From the NCBI GenBank assembly GCA_964578905.1, contig CAZOER010000004.1, positions 1 through 56,740 of the forward strand: DNA of 56,740 nt. Direction: 5' to 3'. Below, piece after piece: positions 1-7,761 of the stretch. The DNA is from CAZVBV01 sp964578905 (GTDB taxonomy: Bacteria; Patescibacteriota; Gracilibacteria; UBA4473). Every line of letters begins with the position of its first letter. Position 1 is the stretch's first letter. The notes under the pieces are model-generated. The model saw only the letters and a list, made by a program, of their open reading frames with translations. It was not told the origin of the DNA and did not search any database. A program made the position numbers and the translations under genes.

Positions 1-50
1 GTGTTCGGTTGTGTAGATCTCGGTGGTCGCCGTATCATTAAAAAAAAAAA
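1..50. other. Sequencing-adapter remnant plus poly-A at contig end (not genomic)
   Basis: Positions 11-39 (starting GTGTAGATCTCGG, ending CGTATCATT) are identical to the reverse complement of the Illumina P5 flow-cell adapter as I know it. Positions 40-50 are pure A, as produced when a read runs past the end of a short insert. Positions 1-10 could be the end of the read-1 primer site plus an 8-nt index. This stretch should be trimmed; the organism's own sequence begins near 51. Confidence 0.93.
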
Positions 51-79
51 TTGACTTTCCCCGCATTTTCACGAGAATT
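51..79 (+). promoter_or_regulatory. Possible promoter of aspS
   Basis: TTGACT (51-56) and AGAATT (74-79) are 17 bp apart, upstream of aspS at 106. The -35 box begins exactly where the adapter/poly-A artefact ends, so its left edge could be affected by the artefact. The -10 match is moderate. Confidence 0.4.
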
Positions 80-105
80 TACGGAGCAAACTAACCCCTT
101 TTATC

Positions 106-1869
106 ATGTTGCGAACACACACCAACGGCGAACTTCGATCTTCTCATATTGGAGAGGATGTGAATATCTGCGGTTGGGTGAATAATCGACGCGATCATGG
201 AGGGATTATTTTTATTGATCTTCGAGACCGATACGGACTGACACAAGTGGTCTTTGATCCACGGATTTCTCCAGAGGCACACAAACTTGCAGAATCTATC
301 CGCAGCGAATGGGTGCTGTCGTGTAAAGGAAAAGTACGGGATCGAGGAGAGGGATTACACAACGATAACCTTGAGACGGGTGCGATTGAGATCGCGGTGG
401 ATGAATTGACCGTGCTCAATAAAGCGAAAACGCCACCCTTTGAAATCGATAAAGAAATTAAAAACGAAGACCTCCGTCTGGAATACCGATATTTGGATAT
501 CCGTCGAGAGCAGATGCAAAAGAACTTAAAACTGAGACACGAGATGTGTTTGGTGATTCGGAATTATTTCGATTCACGTAAGTTCTGGGATGTGGAAACA
601 CCGATCATGGTTAAAGGAACGCCAGAGGGATCACGAGAATATCTCGTGCCTTCTCGACTCCACCCGGGGAAGTTCTACGTTCTCCCACAGTCTCCACAGC
701 AGTTGAAGCAACTGTTGATGCTTGGGGGAATCGATCGATACTTTCAAATTGCGCGATGTTTCCGAGATGAAGACTTGAGAGGAGATCGGCAACCAGAGTT
801 CACACAATTCGAGTTGGAAATGAGTTTTGCAGGCCAAGATGATGTGATGGAGGTGGTTGAGAACTGCTTCGTGGAACTCAACAAAAAATGTGCACCAGGA
901 AAAGATTGGAAGAAAAATATGGAAAACGGAAAGTTCCCAAGATACACATGGAAAGAATGTATGGAGCGATGGGGAAGTGATAAACCAGATCTTCGATTTG
1001 GAATGGAATTCGACGCTATCACTGACGAATGTAAGGACTGCGGATTCGGAGTCTTTGAAAAATCTGACTACGTGACGACATTGAAATTGCCAAAATCAGT
1101 TGGGGAATTATCACGAAAAGATATTGATGATCTTACTGACTTGGCGAAACAAAACGGAGCGTTAGGGCTCGCTTGGTACCGAGTGGGTGAAGAATCAGGA
1201 CCGGTGGCAAAGAATGGAAAGCCAGCATTTCTTGCTGAACTCAAAAAGAAAACAGAAGCGGAAGACGGAGATTTGATTTTCTTCGGAGCAGGGGCAGACC
1301 TTGTTGCAGCGGGTGAACCGCTGGGTGCGGTGCGTTCTGCACTAGGGGACAAATTTAATCTCAAAGATCCGAACGAGTTTGCGTATCTCTGGGTGTACGA
1401 CTTTCCTTTGTTTGAAAAGAAGGACGACGGCTCAATGCAATCGGCGCATCATCCGTTCACCAGTCCGCACCACGATGACCTTCAATATCTTGAATCAGAA
1501 CCGATGAAGGTGCGATCATACGCGTACGACATCGTTCTCAACGGTGTGGAACTCGGAGGAGGATCAATCAGAATTCACGATCCGAAACTGCAGCACAAGA
1601 TGTTTGAGGTTCTTGGACTCAGCGAAGAAGAAACGCAGATGAAATTTGGACACATCTTGAAAGCCTTTGAATATGGATGTCCGCCACACGGTGGATGTGC
1701 GATGGGACTTGATCGAGTGGTGATGATGTTCGCTGACGAACCCAATATCAGGGAGGTTATGGCGTTCCCAAAGAATCAATCCGCTCAGGATCTCATGCTT
1801 GGTGCACCATCAATCATGCCTGAGAAGGAAGTGATGGAGCAGAATATTAAGGTTGTAAATGAAGAATAA
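106..1869 (+). CDS. aspS: Aspartate--tRNA ligase
   Basis: Class II aminoacyl-tRNA synthetase that charges tRNA-Asp (possibly also tRNA-Asn; specificity was not resolved). The 587 residues match the bacterial type. An N-terminal OB anticodon-binding fold carries the ICGWVNNRRDHGG block (about 21-33). Motif 2 contains FRDEDLRGDRQPEF (about 219-232). A bacterial GAD insert lies at roughly 290-410. Motif 3, GCAMGLDRVVMMF, is near 530-542. The ATG at 106 gives the standard MLRTHTNGEL start. No strong Shine-Dalgarno sequence is adjacent. Arginine codons are strikingly often CGA. The 3' end overlaps the next gene by 11 bp. Confidence 0.97.
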   Translation: MLRTHTNGELRSSHIGEDVNICGWVNNRRDHGGIIFIDLRDRYGLTQVVFDPRISPEAHKLAESIRSEWVLSCKGKVRDRGEGLHNDNLETGAIEIAVDELTVLNKAKTPPFEIDKEIKNEDLRLEYRYLDIRREQMQKNLKLRHEMCLVIRNYFDSRKFWDVETPIMVKGTPEGSREYLVPSRLHPGKFYVLPQSPQQLKQLLMLGGIDRYFQIARCFRDEDLRGDRQPEFTQFELEMSFAGQDDVMEVVENCFVELNKKCAPGKDWKKNMENGKFPRYTWKECMERWGSDKPDLRFGMEFDAITDECKDCGFGVFEKSDYVTTLKLPKSVGELSRKDIDDLTDLAKQNGALGLAWYRVGEESGPVAKNGKPAFLAELKKKTEAEDGDLIFFGAGADLVAAGEPLGAVRSALGDKFNLKDPNEFAYLWVYDFPLFEKKDDGSMQSAHHPFTSPHHDDLQYLESEPMKVRSYAYDIVLNGVELGGGSIRIHDPKLQHKMFEVLGLSEEETQMKFGHILKAFEYGCPPHGGCAMGLDRVVMMFADEPNIREVMAFPKNQSAQDLMLGAPSIMPEKEVMEQNIKVVNEE

Positions 1870-2317
1870 AAACCAGTTATATTTAGACATTCTTAAATTC
1901 CTTAGTAAGGAGAATAAAGCGATGTTTCCTAATGAGATTCATGATTATTTCAGAGAACGAGAGAAGGACTCAATTGTACTTGACGAAATATTGGATAGTC
2001 TGGCTCATTCACAATTGATTATACATGGCCACAAAGGATGGAAAATTTTGGCTACTGGGAATTTAAAATTACTTGAAATAGAACATTCAAATAGCCAAGA
2101 AAGAAGTGCTCAAAAAGCATTGGGAGTTGCGAAAGAGAATTTTGAACTCGCATTTTGGACAGCTATTGGAATGGCAGTTATCTCTATCGTAGGAATTATT
2201 GTAGCTTCAGTTTTATCTTATGGCTGGCAAACAGATCAAATAGAACTTCTTCAGGAAATATCGGAGAAGCTCAACACAACTATTGTCATTCCGAGCGTAG
2301 TCGAGGAATCCCTTTAG
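1859..2317 (+). CDS. Hypothetical single-pass membrane protein with winged-helix-like N-terminus
   Basis: A 152-residue protein I do not recognise. It starts inside the last codons of aspS (11-bp overlap), so it is probably co-transcribed and translationally coupled. Residues 1-70 are helical and hydrophilic and resemble a winged-helix fold in pattern only. Residues about 98-120 (FWTAIGMAVISIVGIIVASVL) form one membrane segment, followed by a short helix. The last residues, VIPSVVEESL, are encoded by a palindromic repeat element (2283-2365), so the natural C-terminus has probably been replaced by the insertion. Its codon use is more AT-rich than aspS. Confidence 0.7.
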   Translation: MKNKNQLYLDILKFLSKENKAMFPNEIHDYFREREKDSIVLDEILDSLAHSQLIIHGHKGWKILATGNLKLLEIEHSNSQERSAQKALGVAKENFELAFWTAIGMAVISIVGIIVASVLSYGWQTDQIELLQEISEKLNTTIVIPSVVEESL

Positions 2318-2365
2318 TCAGCACACGATAAAAGAAGGGATCCCTCCGCGTTGGTCGGGATGACA
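2283..2365. repeat. TTGTCAT-type palindromic element, copy 1
   Basis: An 83-bp element. The left end TTGTCATTCCGA and right end TCGGGATGACA are inverted copies with one mismatch over the matched bases. It also contains inner inverted blocks (AGGAATCCC / GGGATCCCT). It lies between the convergent aspS operon and uvrB and supplies the stop codon of the preceding ORF. It belongs with the elements at 32894, 40217, 43783 and 54414. Confidence 0.75.
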
Positions 2366-2388
2366 GGACTTTTATTGAGAATGAAATT

Positions 2389-4362
2389 CTATTTCTTCAA
2401 CTTCTTCTCCAAATCATGTATCTCGTCTCGCAGTAATGCCGCTCTTTCGAAGTCCAAATTCTTCACAGCAATATCCATCTCGGCATTGAGCTCTTTAATC
2501 ATCCGCTCAATCTGATCATGCTTCTTGAGCTTATCAAAGTTCCTCGTCTTCCCTCCTGAAAGGTCCTTGGAGATGTCTATAATCGCTTTTTTAATCGTTG
2601 TCGGTGTGATGTTGTGTTTTTTGTTGTACGCCTCTTGAATCGTACGACGTCGTTCAGTTTCCCCAATCGCAGCTTCCATCGCAGGAGTGTGTTTGTCGGC
2701 ATACATGATAACGTGTCCTTTATCGTTTCGTGAAGCCCGTCCAATCACTTGCAACAACGCATCGCGAGAACGCAAGAATCCTTGCTTGTCCGCATCGAGG
2801 ATGCAGATGAGTGAGACTTCTGGCAGGTCGAGTCCTTCTCGGAGGAGATTAATCCCGACGACCACATCGATTTTCCCACTTCGCAGTTCTGTCAAAATCT
2901 CAATTCGTTCCAATGTTTCAATTTCAGAGTGCAGGTATTTCGCTTTTATTCCTGCTTCAATGAGATATTCGGATAAATCTTCAGCAGATTTTTTTGTTAC
3001 CGTGGTAATCAAAACACGATCCCCTTTTCCGATAGTCGTTCGTACCTCGCCCAAGAGATCATCAATCTGGTTTTTCGTTGGTCGTACTTCAAGAGTTGGG
3101 TCAACGAGTCCCGTCGGACGAATTATCTGTTCTGCAAAATCTTTCTTTTCGCAGTGTTCGTGTTCGTATTTCCCGGGCGTCGCAGAAACATAAATCGCTT
3201 GTTTCACTCGATCTTCGAATTCTGTGAATTTCAGTGGACGGTTGTCCATAGCGGAAGGAAGTCGGAACCCGTGTTCAATCAATGTTTCTTTTCGACTGAG
3301 GTTTCCGTTAAACATTCCTCCAACTTGGGGAATCGAAATATGTGACTCATCTACAAAACAGAGAAGATCATCGGGAAAGTAGTCCAACAATGTTGCTGGT
3401 GGTTCGCCTTCATTTTTTCCAGACAGATACCGTGTGTAGTTCTCGATACCATTCACATACCCCATCTCTCGGAGCATTTCCAAATCATAGGTTGTTCGTT
3501 GTTTGAGCCGATGCGCTTCGAGTTTCTTGCCGGCTTTTTCCAGTTCTTTTAATCGTACTTCCAAATCTTTTTCAATTTCTTTCACACACTGTTCGACTTT
3601 TTCAGGCGTCGTTACTTGGTGTTTTGCAGGGAAGATCATCACCTCGTCTTCTTCTTTAAAAATTTCTCCGGTGAACGCGTCCACTTCAGAAATTTTATCC
3701 AAATTGTCTCCCCAGAATTCTAACTGATACGCGGAATCGGAGTTCGGCATGAAGATCGTAATCACGTCCCCAAGCACCTCAAACGTTCCTCGTTGGAGAT
3801 CGGTCTTCGTTCGTTCGTATTGGATGTCCACAAGCTTTCTCAAAAATTCGGCACGGGGATAATCTTTTCCTTTTTCGATTTTGAATGCTAATTTTTCATA
3901 GGTTTCCACATCTCCCAGTCCGTAAATACACGACACAGAAGAAATAATGATCACATCTTTTCGCGTGAGCAAATTCACTGTGGCCGCGTGCCGGAACTTC
4001 TCAATCTCTTCATTGATCGTCGCTTCTTTCTCAATAAACGTATCGGTTCTCGGCATATACGCCTCGGGTTGATAGTAATCGTAATAACTCACGAAATATG
4101 AAATCGCATTGTCCGGAAAAAACTGTTGGAACTCCGCACAGAGTTGTGCGGCCAAGGTTTTATTGTGCGCCAAAATAAGTGTCGGACGTTGCGTCTTTTG
4201 TATAAGATTCGCCATCGTAAACGTCTTCCCTGTCCCCGTTGCTCCGAGCAATGTCTGATGACGAAGACCGTTTTTAAGCCCTTTTTCGAGCTTTGCAATC
4301 GCGGTCGGTTGATCACCGGTAGGTTTGAAGTCTGAAACGAGGTTGAATAATTTTTTAGCCAT
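2389..4362 (-). CDS. uvrB: UvrABC system protein B
   Basis: Damage-verification helicase of nucleotide excision repair. It is loaded by UvrA and recruits UvrC. The 657 residues match the family length. Walker A GATGTGKT is at 40-47. The beta-hairpin region around YYDYYQPEAYMPRTDTFIEK (about 93-112) is intact, as are the helicase motifs DESH, RPLKFTEFE and the QVIGRASRN block. A C-terminal UVR domain (IERMIKELNAEMDIAVKNLD) that binds UvrC is present. The gene is monocistronic on the minus strand; its upstream 190 bp contains a long weak hairpin and the 4444-4462 palindrome. The partner uvrA is in this window at 18624-21500. Confidence 0.98.
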   Translation of the reverse strand: MAKKLFNLVSDFKPTGDQPTAIAKLEKGLKNGLRHQTLLGATGTGKTFTMANLIQKTQRPTLILAHNKTLAAQLCAEFQQFFPDNAISYFVSYYDYYQPEAYMPRTDTFIEKEATINEEIEKFRHAATVNLLTRKDVIIISSVSCIYGLGDVETYEKLAFKIEKGKDYPRAEFLRKLVDIQYERTKTDLQRGTFEVLGDVITIFMPNSDSAYQLEFWGDNLDKISEVDAFTGEIFKEEDEVMIFPAKHQVTTPEKVEQCVKEIEKDLEVRLKELEKAGKKLEAHRLKQRTTYDLEMLREMGYVNGIENYTRYLSGKNEGEPPATLLDYFPDDLLCFVDESHISIPQVGGMFNGNLSRKETLIEHGFRLPSAMDNRPLKFTEFEDRVKQAIYVSATPGKYEHEHCEKKDFAEQIIRPTGLVDPTLEVRPTKNQIDDLLGEVRTTIGKGDRVLITTVTKKSAEDLSEYLIEAGIKAKYLHSEIETLERIEILTELRSGKIDVVVGINLLREGLDLPEVSLICILDADKQGFLRSRDALLQVIGRASRNDKGHVIMYADKHTPAMEAAIGETERRRTIQEAYNKKHNITPTTIKKAIIDISKDLSGGKTRNFDKLKKHDQIERMIKELNAEMDIAVKNLDFERAALLRDEIHDLEKKLKK

Positions 4363-4443
4363 AATTTAAGGGCTATCAATTCTGCCTCAAAAATGCGTTT
4401 TTGGCAAGCAGAAAGAGGCTGAATGGGTATAGAAAAACCCCTC

Positions 4444-4462
4444 CCCCTGATCAAGTCAGGGG
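4444..4462. repeat. Perfect small palindrome upstream of uvrB
   Basis: CCCCTGA (4444-4450), loop TCAAG, TCAGGGG (4456-4462). It resembles the internal part of the TTGTCAT-type elements (the CTGA-TCAAG-TCAG core) but lacks the outer ends. It could be a decayed copy or a terminator-like hairpin without a T-tract. Confidence 0.5.
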
Positions 4463-4554
4463 CAAGCTCCAGTTTCTTAAAAATGAAATTATAAACACAC
4501 AAACCCACTCTGAATAAAACTCAGATTAGAAATTTTTTTGTAATACAAAAATGA

Positions 4555-4752
4555 TTAGTTTTTCCCTTCGTTAATGAGAAGGTAGAGGGCAGAGAGCCCA
4601 ATGAGAACGTACACGATCGTAATGATGGTCGTGAGACTTCCAAAAATAATCTGGACAATGTCCATTTGGAATAACCCCATCAACCCCCAATTCAACCCCC
4701 CGATAATGAGGAGTACGAACGCGACTTTCCCGAGTTTGTTGTAGTGCTTCAT
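4555..4752 (-). CDS. DUF378 family membrane protein
   Basis: A 65-residue protein starting MKHYNKLGKVAFVLLIIGG, with the GGLNWGLMGLF signature of DUF378 and two membrane segments (about 9-27 and 38-60). The function of the family is unknown. I chose the ATG at 4752 over an upstream alternative start at 4773 because the family begins at this point. It stands alone between uvrB and the YtxH-like gene, on the same strand as both. Confidence 0.85.
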   Translation of the reverse strand: MKHYNKLGKVAFVLLIIGGLNWGLMGLFQMDIVQIIFGSLTTIITIVYVLIGLSALYLLINEGKN

Positions 4753-4848
4753 GGGAAATAGGTTAGGAAGCATCCCTCACTTTGCACGAACACATAAAAA
4801 AAGTCAAAAAAGGAAGCACTCTTCAGAATTCATTCACAAACGAGTCTT

Positions 4849-5040
4849 TTATTTTTCCTTGTTGTATTTTTCCAAAAAATCTTCGGCAACAGATTTCCCT
4901 TTCTTAAAGATATTGAGACCTACTTTCTTTGATTTTTCTCTATTTTCCTTTGATGACAGAAGCAGTGAAAGCACTGATCCTACGGCTCCTCCGACAACAA
5001 TACCAGTGAGCAAATCGTTCTTTTTCTTGTTTTCTGACAT
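4849..5040 (-). CDS. YtxH-like small membrane protein
   Basis: 63 residues. A short polar N-terminus (MSENKKKND) precedes a glycine-rich membrane helix (LLTGIVVGGAVGSVLSLLL, about 10-28) and a charged amphipathic tail with ENREKSKKV. This is the layout of YtxH-type envelope/stress proteins, whose role is poorly known. The gene has its own well-formed promoter inside the 3' end of pheT (5070-5099), so it can be expressed apart from pheT. Confidence 0.7.
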   Translation of the reverse strand: MSENKKKNDLLTGIVVGGAVGSVLSLLLSSKENREKSKKVGLNIFKKGKSVAEDFLEKYNKEK

Positions 5041-5069
5041 TTTGTAAAAATAAGTAACTACTTCTCCTG

Positions 5070-5099
5070 ATTATACCACGAGTTAGGCCCCTTTGTCAA
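5070..5099 (-). promoter_or_regulatory. Promoter of the YtxH-like gene
   Basis: Read on the minus strand, TTGACA (5099-5094) and TATAAT (5075-5070) are 18 bp apart, both perfect consensus. The -35 box lies within the last codons of pheT. AGGAGA follows the -10 box but is too far (over 20 nt) from the ATG to act as a normal ribosome-binding site. Confidence 0.8.
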
Positions 5100-7125
5100 A
5101 CGTTGCACGCAGTTTTGCCCCGCATTTTGAGGTCACATTTTGCGTCACATTGTCGAAATGTTCTTTGAGTTCTTTCTCATTGATAGTTCCTTTTGCAGAT
5201 TGGAATTCCAAGTGGAAGGCTAAATTCTTCAATCCTTTTCCGAGTTTTACCTCATCAACGAATTCATCGAAGAGTTCCACGTTCCGCAAGAGTGATGAGG
5301 ATTCATGCATTACTTTCACGAGATCAGCCATAGCGGTTTTCTTGTCCATGACAAGTGATACGTCGAGGAAGATAGAAGGGAAGGCGGAGATTTTTTTGTA
5401 TTTCAGATCCGCACTCATTGAACATTCAAGCAGTTTCGGGAGGTTGATTTCCGCAAATGCAAAGGCAGATTTTCTCACCGGATGAACTCCGGGATGAAGA
5501 ACAGAAAGTTCTCCAATGTGTTGATCATTGACCCAGACTTCCGCTGATTTAGAGGGATGCGAGTAGGCACTTGAACTGGTCGCCGTACGGAATTCCGCAT
5601 TTACTTTGCATTCTCCAAAGAGCAGTACAAGTTCTTTTTTCAGCGCGAAGAAGAGATCGTTTTCTTTCCCTCCTACTTCCGCCAACATGATTGAGAGGTG
5701 CGATTCTTCGATTGGCAACACCTCCTTCGTCTTGATGTATGTTTTTCCGATTTCAAAGAGTTTCAACTTGTTGTGCGTTCGGAGCTCTGACTCAATGTTT
5801 TTCACCATCGGTGAAATGAGCGTTGTTCGCAAGTGTGTGTGTTGCTCTGTGAGTGGGTTCGCCACAGAAATAAAGTTGTCTTCGCCTGTGAACTTTTGAT
5901 CAAAATCATTCGCGAAAGAATAGTTGTAGACCTCCATCAGATTCCGTGTTTCGCAAAAATCTCGAATTTTCCATTCCAGATTTCTCAGGTGATTCACTCG
6001 AGGTGGGTGGATATGGAGTCGGGGAAGACTGGCTTCAATATTTTCAAATCCGTAGAGTCGAACGATTTCTTCAATCAAGTCTTCAGCAATCGCGATATCT
6101 TTTGTCGCTCGGTTACTCGGCACATCGACAAGGAACACGCCTTTCTTTTCTTTTACTCCAAAGCCAGTCGCTTGGAGTTTCGCTTTGATTTCAGGATTCG
6201 GAATCGCGAGTCCAGAGAGAGACCTGACATGTTCTGGATCAAGAGTGAGCGTGAGTGGTTTTGCCTTTGTCGGATAGATATCGGTCATAGCTCCTTCGAT
6301 TTTTGCATTTGGGCAGCTCTTCAATACCATTTCTGTTGCGGCTGTTATCACATCATCGCACATCTCGGGATCGAGAGATTTCTCGTATCGGATAGAACTT
6401 TCTGATCTGAGCCCCAGTCGATGGGATGTTTTTCGGATAGACACCGGATCGAAGTTCGCACATTCAAAAATGATATCGGTTGTTTTTGCGGTTACTCCTG
6501 ATGCCATTCCTCCCATAACTCCTGCAACCGAGAGCACTTTTTTCTCGTCAGCAATCACCATGTCTTCAGGCGTGAGTTCATATTCCAACTCATCAAGGGT
6601 AAGGAGTTTTTCTCCTTGTCGAGCTTGTCGAACCACAATTGTACCCTCAACCTTACTCGCATCAAAGACGTGCATCGGCTGTCCGTATTGGAACAGGATT
6701 ACGTTGGTGATATCTACAAGATTGGAAATAGATTTCGTTTCCAGATTTCCCAATAATCGTTGTGTATCCAGATCAGATGGGGCAATTTTAATTCCGTTTA
6801 TCTTTACCGCACAAAATCGTCGACATTTATCAGTTTCGATTTTTACTTTTTGTGAATCTCCTTTTGACGGGAATTTTACTTTCGTTTTTTGAGGTTTAAG
6901 TTTCCTTCCAAAGATAGCACTCAATTCTTGTGCAAATCCATTGTGTCCCCAGAGATCAGGCCGGTGTGTGAGGGACTTATTATCAATATCGAAAAGCATA
7001 TCTTTATTTCCCTCGATTACTTCTTCAAGTTCCGCTGTGTGCAGAGTGATACTTTTCCCCACTTCTTCAGCAGAGAGTCCCTTGAGGTCTACAAGTTCCT
7101 GAAGCCAGTTGAAGGAGAGTTTCAT
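5083..7125 (-). CDS. pheT: Phenylalanine--tRNA ligase beta subunit lacking its internal EMAP domain
   Basis: Beta subunit of bacterial PheRS, 680 residues against the usual ~800. The N-terminal B1 segment (MKLSFNWLQELVDL, 1-40) is followed directly by DIDNKSLTHRPDLWGHNG (46-63), the start of the region that normally comes after the EMAP/tRNA-binding B2 domain; B2 is absent. The B3/B4 editing region (FQYGQPMHVFDASKV ... GVMGG), B5 and core domains, and the C-terminal FDX-ACB anticodon-binding domain (from about 590) are present. The missing domain is encoded by the gene just upstream, whose TGA stop overlaps this ATG (ATGA, 4 bp). pheS is not in the window. Confidence 0.95.
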   Translation of the reverse strand: MKLSFNWLQELVDLKGLSAEEVGKSITLHTAELEEVIEGNKDMLFDIDNKSLTHRPDLWGHNGFAQELSAIFGRKLKPQKTKVKFPSKGDSQKVKIETDKCRRFCAVKINGIKIAPSDLDTQRLLGNLETKSISNLVDITNVILFQYGQPMHVFDASKVEGTIVVRQARQGEKLLTLDELEYELTPEDMVIADEKKVLSVAGVMGGMASGVTAKTTDIIFECANFDPVSIRKTSHRLGLRSESSIRYEKSLDPEMCDDVITAATEMVLKSCPNAKIEGAMTDIYPTKAKPLTLTLDPEHVRSLSGLAIPNPEIKAKLQATGFGVKEKKGVFLVDVPSNRATKDIAIAEDLIEEIVRLYGFENIEASLPRLHIHPPRVNHLRNLEWKIRDFCETRNLMEVYNYSFANDFDQKFTGEDNFISVANPLTEQHTHLRTTLISPMVKNIESELRTHNKLKLFEIGKTYIKTKEVLPIEESHLSIMLAEVGGKENDLFFALKKELVLLFGECKVNAEFRTATSSSAYSHPSKSAEVWVNDQHIGELSVLHPGVHPVRKSAFAFAEINLPKLLECSMSADLKYKKISAFPSIFLDVSLVMDKKTAMADLVKVMHESSSLLRNVELFDEFVDEVKLGKGLKNLAFHLEFQSAKGTINEKELKEHFDNVTQNVTSKCGAKLRATFDKGA

Positions 7126-7589
7126 AGTGTGTTGAGTGGGGTACCGAGAACCGCTTCACATTCGGCTGGTAAAATCCAAATACCGTGATCAGGTTCATCA
7201 CCTTTTGGAAGTCCGAGTTCGTCGCGAGAACAAATCATTCCTCGTGAAACAACGCCACGAATTTCTCGTTCTCCGATCATAAAGTTTTCTCCGAGCACTG
7301 TTCCAACCGTTGCCACTGGCACAATCGCGCCAACGACAATATTTACTCCACCACAGAGAATCTGTTCGACAACTCCATTTCCAATGTCTGTTTTTGTTAC
7401 CCGCACCTTTGTCATTTTTGGATCTGGATGCGTTTCGATTTCCAAAATTTTTCCAATCACAATCTTTCCATCACACTTTTTGAGAACTTCCTTCTCTGTT
7501 TCAGGGATATTGAGAACAACCGAGTTGATTGAACAAGACCCGCAACATGATGATTTCTTAGCGCCGAATATTTTTTTCCAAAAGCTCAT
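7122..7589 (-). CDS. Stand-alone EMAP/tRNA-binding domain, detached part of PheRS beta
   Basis: 155 residues. Residues 42-150 form a typical EMAP/OB fold like the B2 domain of PheT: KIVIGKILEIETHPDPKMTK, a central ILCGGVNIVVGAIVPVA, and the late GMICSRDELGL block. Residues 1-40 are extra and carry a CCGSC cluster (C15, C16, C19), possibly metal-binding. The gene ends in a 4-bp ATGA overlap with pheT, which lacks exactly this domain, so the two products probably assemble as one beta subunit. A free CsaA/Trbp111-like tRNA-binding protein is the alternative, but the coupling and reciprocal absence argue for a split PheRS. Confidence 0.9.
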   Translation of the reverse strand: MSFWKKIFGAKKSSCCGSCSINSVVLNIPETEKEVLKKCDGKIVIGKILEIETHPDPKMTKVRVTKTDIGNGVVEQILCGGVNIVVGAIVPVATVGTVLGENFMIGEREIRGVVSRGMICSRDELGLPKGDEPDHGIWILPAECEAVLGTPLNTL

Positions 7590-7642
7590 AATTCAAATAA
7601 TAAATTCCTCCAAATGGTACGAATTTTCACGGAAAAGGGAAG

Positions 7643-7719
7643 TGGTGGCTCGAGACAGATTTGAACTGTCGACCTCTGGGTTATGAATCCAACGCTCTCA
7701 CCAACTGAGCTACCGAGCC
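7643..7719 (-). tRNA. tRNA-Met (CAT)
   Basis: Read on the minus strand: acceptor GGCTCGG pairs with TCGAGCC (one G-T pair), D-arm GCTC/GAGC, anticodon loop TTCATAA, T-loop TTCAAAT, discriminator A, and an encoded CCA (7645-7643). The anticodon stem ends in an A-C mismatch next to the loop. A CAT anticodon could also mean an initiator tRNA or a lysidine-modified Ile tRNA. Elongator Met is my preferred reading because the acceptor starts with a normal G1-C72 pair. Confidence 0.9.
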
Positions 7720-7761
7720 ACTTCATGAACTGGGTCGATTGTAGTTTTTCCGAGCCTCTGG

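Noticed and set aside
91..282. Minus-strand 63-aa ORF over the aspS start
   Set aside because: It is antisense to a firm gene and abuts the adapter artefact.
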